Assembly: GCF_009733595.1 (NCBI RefSeq)
Contig: NZ_WOFH01000022.1
Location: 1-64,000, forward strand
DNA from: Actinomadura litoris
GTDB lineage: Bacteria; Actinomycetota; Actinomycetes; Streptosporangiales; Streptosporangiaceae
Reading direction: 5' to 3'
Length of the DNA: 64,000 nt
The position numbers and the translations under genes are program-made. Shown piece by piece: positions 41,990 through 49,715 of this stretch (the stretch's first letter is position 1; each line of letters opens with the position of its first letter). The notes beneath the pieces are model-generated. The model ran no database searches. It had not been told where the DNA came from and saw only the letters and a program-made list of their open reading frames with translations.

Positions 41990-42844
41990 GTGGCCACATT
42001 GGGACACCGAGAGCCCGCCAACTCCCGCACCGGAACCACGCCGCTGCTCTGGTCCACCATCCGGGACCAGATCATCCGCGACATCGTGGAGGGCAAGATC
42101 CCTCCCGGCTCATGGCTGCCCACCAACGCCCAGATCCAAGAGCGCTGGGAGGTCTCCAACCGCACCAGCCGCCGCGTACTCCAAGAACTAGAGCAAGCCG
42201 GATGGGCCCAAGGCCAAGGCACACGCGGCTACCTCGCCACCGCAGGCCCCGCCCCCCAGCAGATCGGGCAGCCCGCGCTGCCCGCCGCGTTCGCCGACGC
42301 GACCCTTCCCGACACCACCCGCCGCGACACCGCACCCGGCGCCCCGCGCCCCGCCCACACCATCCCGATCAACGGCCAGATCCCCGCCGAGTTCGCCCGC
42401 CTCCGCATCATCTCCGTCGGCTACGAGCCCGCACCCGCACCCGTCGCCTACGCCCTTAACCTGACCGGCCCCGGCGCCGCCGTATGCGTCCGGCGCCGCC
42501 TCGTGGTCACCCCCACCACCGACGCCACCCCCCTTGAAGTGCGCATCTCCTACACACCCGGCGTCCACCCCGACAGCCCACTAGCCAAACCCCAACTCCT
42601 GCCCGACACCTGGCCGGACAACCTGGCCACCCACACCGGACACCGCCCCACCACCGCCACCAGCTACATCAGCACCCGCCCAGCCGAAGACTGGGAAGCC
42701 GTCGCCCTCCACCTACCACCCGCCACCCCCGCACTCGTCCGCCTTACCACCCTGGCCGCCAGCGGCACCCCGATCGACCAAACCGTCAGCATCTGGCCCG
42801 CCGCCACGACCACCATCCAGGCCGAAGGCCACCCCATCGCCTGA
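41990..42844 (+). CDS. GntR/UTRA family regulator (KorSA-like transfer repressor)
   Basis: A 284-residue regulator. The winged HTH is LWSTIRDQIIRDIVEGKIPPGSWLPTNAQIQERWEVSNRTSRRVLQELEQAGWAQGQGTRGYLA, and residues ~130-280 form a UTRA-like effector domain (VCVRRRLVVTP, TSYISTRPAEDWEAVALHLPP). In pSAM2 the GntR protein KorSA silences replication and transfer. This gene stands divergently in the same place, with repeated CGTACaAG motifs in the gap. The GTG start gives MATLGHREPANSR. The effector is unknown. Confidence 0.88.
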   Translation: MATLGHREPANSRTGTTPLLWSTIRDQIIRDIVEGKIPPGSWLPTNAQIQERWEVSNRTSRRVLQELEQAGWAQGQGTRGYLATAGPAPQQIGQPALPAAFADATLPDTTRRDTAPGAPRPAHTIPINGQIPAEFARLRIISVGYEPAPAPVAYALNLTGPGAAVCVRRRLVVTPTTDATPLEVRISYTPGVHPDSPLAKPQLLPDTWPDNLATHTGHRPTTATSYISTRPAEDWEAVALHLPPATPALVRLTTLAASGTPIDQTVSIWPAATTTIQAEGHPIA

Positions 42845-43020
42845 CCCCCACCGACCCGACACCGGGCCCGTGCCGGGCAGCGGCTTCCACGTCAGCACGG
42901 GTCGGCCTGGAAATGCGCGACGGGCCGCCGGCTGACGGCCTCCGGCCGCCCTACGGGTGGCTCCGCCATCAGACGGCACCCCTCCCGCCAGCGAAAAGGG
43001 AAGCCGCGGCCCTCCTCGCT

Positions 43021-43326
43021 CTATTCGGGATACGTGGAGTACGGCGCGCCCAGTGCCCACGCGATGCGCTCGGCTGCCTGTTCGGTGTCGCGTGCGAGTT
43101 TGGCCCCCGAGTCGGGCCCGTCTGCCCAGACGTAAGTTTCGCTGTCGCCGTCCCAGGCGATCCGGCGCGCCGGTCGGTCCAGGTAACTCACGTGCAGTCG
43201 TAGGCCGAGTTTGCCGGGTACCTCGGGGGTCCGGGCGCAGGTGACGGCGATGTGCGGGGCCCGTAGCCGGAGGATGTCGCGGAGCGCGTCGAGGGGCCCG
43301 TAGGGGGCGGTCAGTTCGTCCTGCAT
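43021..43326 (-). CDS. Hypothetical protein, paralog of the C-terminal part of the 43813-44457 product
   Basis: A 101-residue protein: ...ILRLRAPHIAVTCARTPEVPG, RLHVSYLDRPARRIAWDGD, TYVWADGPDSGAKLARDTEQAAERIAWALGA. The second half aligns with the end of the protein encoded at 43813-44457 (RIRWDGDAYTWSDGADKG, then DAEEAADTAAAAFGI). The shared module looks like a small beta-strand-rich domain followed by a helix. The ATG has GAGGAAGG upstream. Probable element cargo; function unknown. Confidence 0.65.
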   Translation of the reverse strand: MQDELTAPYGPLDALRDILRLRAPHIAVTCARTPEVPGKLGLRLHVSYLDRPARRIAWDGDSETYVWADGPDSGAKLARDTEQAAERIAWALGAPYSTYPE

Positions 43327-43585
43327 CGGGCCTTCCTCGGGGGTGGGGGCGCGGCGGCACGTTCCCCGGGCGGGGGGACGCACCGCCGCGCGTTCAAGGG
43401 CCCGCCCGCCCAGGTGATGCGCCCCGGGCGGGCGGGTGGCACGGACCCCGGATGCGTCCGTGCCGGTCGTGCAGCCTCACCTACACGCTCCCCAGCGCCG
43501 AAATGAGGCCAACGGCTGCACGACGTCGGTGGGCGCGGCGGTCCGCTCCGCGCCATTCGGCGGACCGCCGCGCCCGGTCATCGAG

Positions 43586-43816
43586 TCAGCCCATCGGTTC
43601 GGGCTTGGTGGTGCGCCGGAGCCTCGCACGAAGCTCGTTGGGGGTTGCGGTGTGGAAGGTCGCCCGCTCGTCCAGGCGTTCGCTAGCCAGTGGCCCGCGC
43701 GTGGCCGACCACCGATCTTCCCCCGGAGGATGGGTGTGGGCGATCGACCAATCGGGGAAGTCGGCGCGCAGTGCCGCCAACTCCTGATCAGGGGTGAGCG
43801 GTGGGGGCGTGCTCAT
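43586..43816 (-). CDS. Small hypothetical protein
   Basis: A 76-residue protein: MSTPPPLTPDQELAALRADFPDWSIAHTHPPGEDRWSATR, then LASERLDERATFHTATPNELRARL. The start overlaps the stop of the upstream gene as ATGA, so it is co-translated with it. The pattern of short segment (DFPDWSI...RWSATR) followed by a helix is similar to small proteins seen near regulators in actinomycetes, but I cannot assign a family. Confidence 0.6.
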   Translation of the reverse strand: MSTPPPLTPDQELAALRADFPDWSIAHTHPPGEDRWSATRGPLASERLDERATFHTATPNELRARLRRTTKPEPMG

Positions 43817-44457
43817 CGCGGGTCGTCCTGCTCGTGCTGGTGAACGGGCGTGATGCCGAAGGCCGCTGCTGCGGTGTCGGCTGCCTCCTCGGCATCCGTG
43901 GCGAGCGCCCGGCCTTTGTCTGCTCCGTCCGACCACGTGTAGGCATCGCCGTCCCAGCGGATGCGGCGGATGTCATAGCCGTGCCGCAGACGCAGGTGGG
44001 TGCCCGGTTCCGCCGCCCTTGGCGTGTCCTCAGGTTCGTCGGGGGAGGGGGCCGGGATGTACTGGCATTCCGCCGCGATCTGCGGGTACCGCCGCCGGAC
44101 AGCGGCATACAGCGCATCCACCTCGCCGAAGGGGGTCACCTGCGGCCGGTTCTGCGCGGCGGTGATGATGACCGTGGCCTCAGTGATGTGGTCGCCAGGC
44201 GCGATCGCCTCTCCATCGCTCCCGAAGAACCACATCCGGTCGCCGTCGATCGAGCGCGGCTTGCAAGTGACGGTTGCGGGACGCGCCTCCGGGTCCTCAC
44301 GGTCGGCCACCTCCAGAGCCGCCACGAGGTCGCCCCGAACGCCGTGCCCCTGAAGCGCGTACATCAGGGTGGCGAGCGGTTGGTAGCCGAGTAGCTGTTC
44401 GGTGGCGTCGTGACGTTCGGTCCCGTCCGCCGTGCCTGTGTCCTCTACGCTTCCCAT
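43813..44457 (-). CDS. Hypothetical protein with C-terminal module shared with 43021-43326
   Basis: A 214-residue protein. The N-terminal half (LLGYQPLATLMYALQGHGVRGDLVAALEVADRED and RMWFFGSDGEAIAPGDH, ATVIITAAQNRPQ) is not recognised. The C-terminal 60 residues (HLRLRHGYDIRRIRWDGDAYTWSDGADKGRALATD) repeat the module of the 43021 protein. It heads a two-gene unit with the 76-residue protein. Position and codon use agree with the rest of the element, so it is probable cargo. Confidence 0.65.
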   Translation of the reverse strand: MGSVEDTGTADGTERHDATEQLLGYQPLATLMYALQGHGVRGDLVAALEVADREDPEARPATVTCKPRSIDGDRMWFFGSDGEAIAPGDHITEATVIITAAQNRPQVTPFGEVDALYAAVRRRYPQIAAECQYIPAPSPDEPEDTPRAAEPGTHLRLRHGYDIRRIRWDGDAYTWSDGADKGRALATDAEEAADTAAAAFGITPVHQHEQDDPR

Positions 44458-44688
44458 CAGCCGGAGACTCCTTCCGGTCAGGCCCCGGCCGGTGGGTCAG
44501 ATCACCGCGTCCGGGGCCGCCTTGTCTGTGGGCGGGGCCACGCACCGAGGGCCTTGCTCGGACCACACGGGAACTTCAGGTGGTTGGTGCGTGGCCCCGC
44601 GCTATCGAGTGAAGCGACCTGCGTGCAGGCGGACAACACGCATGCGACTATGTGAATGTGTATACGGCCTGCTCAGGGGTTGCGTGAA

Positions 44689-46182
44689 ATGACTGGATCA
44701 CCCGAGTGTTCCGAATGCGGGAAAGACCTCAATCGCTACAGCCCTGGTGAACGCTGTGGATCATGCGCCTGGGAGGCCCGCGCCCGGCTAGGTGAACCTC
44801 CGGCCCTCCCGGGGGACTTCTGGACCGAAGGGCCGATACGGGAGGCTCTGACGCGCAGGGATCTTCATACGGTGCTGCGGATCTATCTGGACGCAACCGG
44901 GCTGACGCAGGAGGCCGTAGGGTTTCTGATCGACACTCAGCAGGCCAACGTTTCCCGGATTCTGCGCGGGATCCGGAAGCGCTACTCGATCGAGGACGTC
45001 GAATCATTTCGCGACGGGCTCCGCATCCCCGGTCAGTTACTCGGTCTTCAACCGGGTCGTCACGAAGACGCCGGGATCCCGTTGGACACGGAACGCGACT
45101 CCAAGCCAGAACCCCCAGAACCGCAGAGGTTCCCCCAGGACCAGGATGCCGCTGCTACGGGTACCGTGACCATTGTCATCAATCCCGACCTTTGGGACGG
45201 CGACATGGAGCGTCGCGCACTGCTACAACTCGCTGCCCTGGGGGTAGGCGCAGGGGCGCTTGGTTCCACTGGGGAACAGGTCCGCCAACTGCTCGCCCTG
45301 GCGCTGAACAGCGAACACCGTGATCTGGAGGATTGGCATCTGACCCTCTCAGATCGCTTGTACGCGATACTTACTCGGCCGCCTGCCCAGGCACGTGATG
45401 GGCTGTTGATCGACCTAGTCGCAATCCAGCGTCAGTTGGAGATCGCAGAGCCGAGCGAAGCGATCGAGTTGTGGCGGGTCGTGGCTGCGCTTTCCATGCT
45501 GCACGCCGACACGCTCACTCGTCTTGGCGATCATGACGCAGCCATCCATTGGTGGCGGACGGCCAGGGCTGCTGCTGACCGGACCGGCGATCTCGATCTA
45601 CGACTCATGGTCCGCTGCGAAGAGGCCGAGTTTGGGCTGTACGGCCAACGTGATCCGGCGACCATCCTGCAACTGATCGACGCTGCGGAACGGCTCGCCG
45701 GACCTACGCCGTCCTGCCGGAAGGTAGACCTTGCCGGAACGCGCGCCAAAGCGCTCACACTGCAAGGCAGGCACAGCGAAGCCATGGTGGCGTTGAACTC
45801 CTTCGTCAACGCTGCTGGGGAACAGATGCGAGGTGGCATCCTGCCGAGCCACCGGAGCGACAACGTGGTGCACTTCACGGCGAGTTGGGTCCACGCAGCA
45901 GCTGGCCGTGAGCCGGAGGCCGACGAGAAACGCGGAATCGTGCTAGCTAACACCCGTGGCTACCAGTTCGCCGCGAATGTCCGTCTCCATGAGGCCCTTT
46001 GCGTCGTGGTCAACGGCGGGACCGACACCGGCGCCCGGCAGGCTACGGAGATCCTCGCCGGGCTTCCTCCAGCTCAGCGGAGCCACATGATCCTTGAGAC
46101 AGGGAAGACGGTGCTGCGCGCCGTCCCGATCGAACGGCGGGACCATCCCGCAGTGCGGGACCTACGCGCCCTGACCGCCTGA
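44689..46182 (+). CDS. XRE-type regulator with N-terminal zinc ribbon and TPR-like C-terminal domain
   Basis: A 497-residue protein. The start has four cysteines in ribbon spacing (C7-x2-C10 and C23-x2-C26: PECSECGKDLNRYSPGERCGSC). Residues ~60-110 form an HTH (LRIYLDATGLTQEAVGFLIDTQQANVSRILRG). The last 300 residues are helical pairs (WWRTARAAADRTGDLDLRLM, LAGTRAKALTLQGRHSEAMVAL) like TPR units. Related actinomycete proteins control development or secondary metabolism. The zinc ribbon is not usual for the XRE/TPR group. The ATG was placed at 44689; an upstream in-frame ATG (44656) would add only 11 residues. Its base composition is lower in G+C than the neighbours, which suggests transfer. 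Confidence 0.8.
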   Translation: MTGSPECSECGKDLNRYSPGERCGSCAWEARARLGEPPALPGDFWTEGPIREALTRRDLHTVLRIYLDATGLTQEAVGFLIDTQQANVSRILRGIRKRYSIEDVESFRDGLRIPGQLLGLQPGRHEDAGIPLDTERDSKPEPPEPQRFPQDQDAAATGTVTIVINPDLWDGDMERRALLQLAALGVGAGALGSTGEQVRQLLALALNSEHRDLEDWHLTLSDRLYAILTRPPAQARDGLLIDLVAIQRQLEIAEPSEAIELWRVVAALSMLHADTLTRLGDHDAAIHWWRTARAAADRTGDLDLRLMVRCEEAEFGLYGQRDPATILQLIDAAERLAGPTPSCRKVDLAGTRAKALTLQGRHSEAMVALNSFVNAAGEQMRGGILPSHRSDNVVHFTASWVHAAAGREPEADEKRGIVLANTRGYQFAANVRLHEALCVVVNGGTDTGARQATEILAGLPPAQRSHMILETGKTVLRAVPIERRDHPAVRDLRALTA

Positions 46183-46841
46183 CCGCTGCCTTCCGTAGCC
46201 GTGTGAGGAGTTTCCCTACTAGGTCAAGGAGTCCCCGCCCACGACTCGCGCTCGCTCGCTAGCTCGCGAGCGCTCGTCTCCCACCCAATGAACCCCACAC
46301 CACCCCGAGACCCGTCGTCGCTGACGCTCTCTTCCTGTTCGCGGTGTGCGCCTGCGGGTTCGTGCTTCCGGGGGGAGGGGGGCCGCATTCGCGCCCCCCT
46401 CCCCCCTGGCCCCCTCTCCCCCCGGCCTCGCCGCCTCGCTTCGCTCGCGGCTTCGGCCACCCCCCACGTCGTCCGCAGGTGCTCCCGCTCCGGCTACTAC
46501 GGGTCGCCGCTGGCTCAGGCGGTCACGGATCGTCGGGGACGGCAGCCCGGGTCGCCAACGGCGACCCGGGCTTTGCCGATGCTGCGGGCGGCGCTAGCGC
46601 GCCGTCCTCGCCCGGCCGCCCGGCCGCCGTGCCTCCCTGCTACCGCCCCTCCGTCCGCACCCACCCACGCCCACGTCTCCCGCAGCACCCGCAGCGCTCA
46701 CCCCTGCGACTCCGCGACGCGCTGACCGGCGCCGCCACTCACCCAGGCGGCATCACCAAGGAGTCGAGCCACCCAGGGATGTCGAGGCACTCACGCCATC
46801 CCCCCGCCCGCACTCACCCGCAGGCGCACACCAAGCCACGC
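46183..46841. other. Intergenic region with strong hairpin, no credible gene
   Basis: Several frames are open on both strands, but they are Arg/Pro/Ala-rich and none has a recognised domain or good start. A perfect hairpin lies at 46544-46572. CTCGCTCGCTAGCTCGCGAG-type repeats occur at 46245-46275. Confidence 0.4.
46544..46572 (+). terminator. Perfect 13-bp stem with three-base loop
   Basis: AGCCCGGGTCGCC (46544-46556) and GGCGACCCGGGCT (46560-46572) pair exactly around AAC and are followed by TTTG. This fits an intrinsic terminator for transcripts coming from the XRE gene about 360 bases upstream. Confidence 0.6.
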
Positions 46842-47222
46842 TCACCCATCGCCGTCCTCGCCCCGCGACGCCTGCTTACGCTCCACCAACCCCAGCTTGA
46901 CCAGTTCCGACCTGATCCCTCCGCGCGTCCGCCCCAGCGCTTCCATCAACTCGCGCATGCTCGCCTTTGCTCCGTACAGCCGCGCCAGCTTCTCGCGATC
47001 TTCCCTCGTCCAAGCACGCCCATGGTTGGCGCTCCGACCCTTCAGCTCGGCCGTCCGCACCTCAGGGCCCCGATCCACCACCCGCACACTCGCCACCGGC
47101 ACATCACACAGCGCCTCACCCCTGGCACCCACCAGGACCAGGCGCGCCGCATCCACCGTCAACTCCTTGACCAGGGTCCCGTCAAAATCCTGCTCCGCCA
47201 CGAACACCACCCGCACCCGCAT
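46842..47222 (-). CDS. Hypothetical protein with C-terminal HTH
   Basis: A 126-residue protein. The first 60 residues are beta-strand-like (RVRVVFVAEQDFDGTLVKEL, ARLVLVGARGEALCDVPV). The end reads GRAWTREDREKLARLYGAKASMRELMEALGRTRGGIRSELVKLGLVER, an HTH of the kind found in small DNA-binding proteins with a SANT/GcrA-like start. It may be a regulator of the element or of the adjacent pentapeptide gene. No strong RBS is visible. Confidence 0.6.
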   Translation of the reverse strand: MRVRVVFVAEQDFDGTLVKELTVDAARLVLVGARGEALCDVPVASVRVVDRGPEVRTAELKGRSANHGRAWTREDREKLARLYGAKASMRELMEALGRTRGGIRSELVKLGLVERKQASRGEDGDG

Positions 47223-47457
47223 CCCTCACACCTTCCACAGCAGCCGTCCCCCCGACCTACACACTCAAATACCCGCCCAGCACGGCCCCCACGCGACCCC
47301 AAAAGGCCACGCCCGCAAGCCAGCGGGCACGGTGAGGACCGACCCGCCGCACCCCTCGCCCCCCAGTGGCCGGGGTTGAGCTGGTCCCAGTAGTCCAGCA
47401 GGCGCCCAAAGTGCGCCCCTTGACCGGTCCGCGCGGGCAGGATTGGGCATCGCGCGA

Positions 47458-48540
47458 CTAGAACAAGGTGTGTTCGTCCACCTCCGCAGCCGCCCGGATG
47501 TCCTGTTCAGATTTCCCAATCATTTTGCGCAAGCTCGCGCCCGTCAGGTTCGCGCCCGTCAGGTTCGCGCCCGTCAGGTCCGCGACCGCCAGGTTCGCGC
47601 CCGTCAGGTTCGCGCCCTTCAGGTTCGCGCCCATCAGGTTCGCGCCCATCGGGACCGCACCTATCAGGACCGCGCGTATCAGGTCCGCGTCCGTCAGGTC
47701 CGCGCCGATCAGGTCCGCGCCCATCAGGTCCGCGCGCGTCAGGTCCGCGCCGATCAGGTCCGCGCCCATCAGGACCGCGCGCGTCAGAACCACGCCTGTC
47801 AGGTCCGCGCCCTTCAAGACCGCGTTCGTCAGGTCCGCGCCCTTCAAGACCGCGTTCGTCAGGTTCGCGCCCGTCAGGTTCGTGCCCTTCAGGTTCGCGC
47901 CCATCAGGTTCGCGCCCGCCAGGTTCGCGCCCTCCAAGCGGGCGCGGACGAGGTGAAGGTGACTGAGGGTGAGGGTGCGGCGTTCGGGACGGCGCGGTCG
48001 TACGCCGAGCGTGGTCAGTACGGCTTGAACGTCGGCGTCCGGCTCGGCAGGAAGTGGTGCGCGGCTGGCCAGGCTCGGACCGCCGTCATCACGAGCCCGT
48101 GGCGCACGGCGACGCAGGAACGCCTCCAGAACCTCCACCACGTCATCGTGGTGGGGCCGGGAATCGGCGGCGACATGGGCCAGGGCATAGATGCCACCCA
48201 GACGGGCGTCGATATTCTCGGAACCGAGCCGTTCCAGGGCCTTGGTGAACCGGTCCGTCACCTGCCCCAAATGACTCAAACGGTAGTTGCGGGCGGTGTA
48301 CAGCAACGAGATCGCCACCACCACCGCACCACCGGCCGACACCACCAGCAACCGCGCGTTATGCCGGTCCTTGGGATCAGACACCCCCATCCAGTCCGGC
48401 ATCCGCCACAACGCCACCGCATACACCACCGCCAGCACGGCCAAGCCCACCCCGGCCAGCGCCACACCGACGAACCGGGCGCGAGGCCGCGCGAACTCAT
48501 ACTGTGCCCGGCGGTGTAACCGCTTCACCCAATCGCTCAT
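47458..48540 (-). CDS. Pentapeptide-repeat membrane protein
   Basis: A 360-residue protein. Two membrane helices near residues 24-45 and 62-82 (FVGVALAGVGLAVLAVVYAVAL and RLLVVSAGGAVVVAISLLY) are followed by a conserved cytosolic segment, QVTDRFTKALERLGSENIDARLGGIYALAHVAADS. About 28 consecutive A(N/D)LxG pentapeptides then form a right-handed quadrilateral helix. This architecture is frequent in actinomycete pentapeptide proteins. Some pentapeptide proteins mimic DNA and protect gyrase, but membrane-anchored ones have unknown roles. The start ATG 48540 gives MSDWVKRLHRRAQYEF. The repeats are visible in the DNA as 15-bp units. Confidence 0.85.
   Translation of the reverse strand: MSDWVKRLHRRAQYEFARPRARFVGVALAGVGLAVLAVVYAVALWRMPDWMGVSDPKDRHNARLLVVSAGGAVVVAISLLYTARNYRLSHLGQVTDRFTKALERLGSENIDARLGGIYALAHVAADSRPHHDDVVEVLEAFLRRRAPRARDDGGPSLASRAPLPAEPDADVQAVLTTLGVRPRRPERRTLTLSHLHLVRARLEGANLAGANLMGANLKGTNLTGANLTNAVLKGADLTNAVLKGADLTGVVLTRAVLMGADLIGADLTRADLMGADLIGADLTDADLIRAVLIGAVPMGANLMGANLKGANLTGANLAVADLTGANLTGANLTGASLRKMIGKSEQDIRAAAEVDEHTLF
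47525..47945. repeat. 15-bp tandem repeats encoding the pentapeptide array
   Basis: Units of the form (G/C)AGGTTCGCGCCC(G/A)T or CAGGTCCGCGCC are repeated about 28 times with near identity. They are coding repeats of the pentapeptide gene, and the sequence similarity of adjacent units suggests expansion by slippage. Confidence 0.85.
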
Positions 48541-49190
48541 ACCGCTCGGACGCCCCAACCCCACCCCACGTTCACGAAATGACCGGCCCGCGCCGCACCC
48601 GGCCACACCAGCCGATATCCGGCCGATCGGTTAGGCAGACGGTAGGAGATCGCCGAGGCCCGCTCAACGCCCCAGCAGGCGCACACAGTTGCCGCTCATA
48701 CGATTCCCAACCAACCCCGACCCCCGCCCCTTGCAACGACCCGCCTCCGGCGTAGGGCTCTACCCATAAGAGATGTGCGGCCCTGCCAGCGCGCTAAGCC
48801 ACCCCGTCGCAGGCCGGGCAGAGTGCCCACACACCAACCCCGCGACGGTCCGACGAGCGCGCGGCGGCCGGGCACGGCCTTGACCGGGGACCCCTCCGGC
48901 GGCCTGCCCCGGGCCGATGTGGGCAGCCCAGGGGCAGCCCGGAGCCCGGCGAGGCTAGCAGGCCGCCGCCCCGGTCAAGGCCGCACCCGTCCGCCCAGGT
49001 GACCGCCCGCAGCACCCCAACCCCGCGCAACCCCTTCACCGTCCGCCCGTGCCGCTGACCGGCAGCCGCCACCACCACGCACACCCCCCGCCCCCAGCGA
49101 AAGGCGGCCGCCGGCCCGCTCCCCGACACCGCTTGGCACCCCCACCCCCCGCACGGCATCCTGGAACCGCAGCGAGGAGGAGACGACCCG
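48541..49190. other. Intergenic, no credible gene
   Basis: About 650 bases without a supported reading frame. The candidate frames on the minus strand are Gly/Arg/Cys-rich shadows. The segment 49150-49190 carries a good RBS (AGGAGGAG) for the next gene. Confidence 0.4.
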
Positions 49191-49487
49191 ATGAGCGAAG
49201 ACCCAGCCGACATCATCGCCGACCAACTACGGCGATCCGGCGAAACCGGCACCGTCTACCACTCGCCCGCCCAACGCGAGCGCCTACGTGCCGCCGGACG
49301 CCAAGCCGGACGCCAGCTAGGCCGCCCGGTCCGCACTTTCGACACCGCCGCCCGCCATCCACGCTGCGACACCGACCAGTGCGGAACCGTGCACATCGTC
49401 CTCGCAGACTGGGGAACCAACCCCCTGGAACGCCAGCTCGCCCAGACCCGCGCCAACAAGGCCATCGATCGCGAGCTAGGCGCATAA
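49191..49487 (+). CDS. Small hypothetical protein
   Basis: A 98-residue hydrophilic protein: DIIADQLRRSGETGTVYHSPAQRERLRAAGRQAGRQLGRPVRTFDTAARHPRCDTDQCGTVHIVLADWGTNPLERQLAQTR. The segment RPVRTFDT and VHIVLADWG could form a short alpha/beta unit. Two cysteines lie near the middle. An AGGAGGAG box lies ten bases before the ATG. No family recognised; it may be the last gene of the mobile region. Confidence 0.6.
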   Translation: MSEDPADIIADQLRRSGETGTVYHSPAQRERLRAAGRQAGRQLGRPVRTFDTAARHPRCDTDQCGTVHIVLADWGTNPLERQLAQTRANKAIDRELGA

Positions 49488-49715
49488 CCAGCAAGAATCC
49501 CCCCACGCTGGCCCGCGCATGGCCCGCGAACAGCGAGCAACACCGGAAGCCAGCGAGCGCCAGTGAGACAAGATCAACCTTTCGCCCGCGCAGAACCAGC
49601 AAACCCCCAGGTCAACCCACATCCTTACACGCAGCAGGGCGGCACCCGATCTCTCGGATACCGCCCCGCAACCCGCCAGTTTTTCTGTGGAAAAGCCGGT
49701 GGGACGTCCGCCCCG

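Larger units (their letters stand above)
34492..44457. mobile_element. Actinomycete integrative and conjugative element (AICE, pSAM2-like), core region
   Basis: The segment has, in pSAM2-like order on the minus strand, a tyrosine integrase, an excisionase overlapping it, small membrane proteins, a RepSA-like initiator, an FtsK/TraB-like DNA translocase and coupled small genes, with a divergent GntR/UTRA regulator. Genes overlap by four to eight bases throughout, as in compact mobile elements. I could not find the two attachment repeats. The left end should be just beyond the integrase (34440-34491); the right end is somewhere between 44457 and about 49500. No tRNA gene was seen at either end. 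Confidence 0.85.

Noticed and set aside
47525..47945. Regular short repeats that resemble a CRISPR array
   Set aside because: The period is 15 bp without variable spacers, and the repeats translate to A(N/D)LxG pentapeptides in an open frame.
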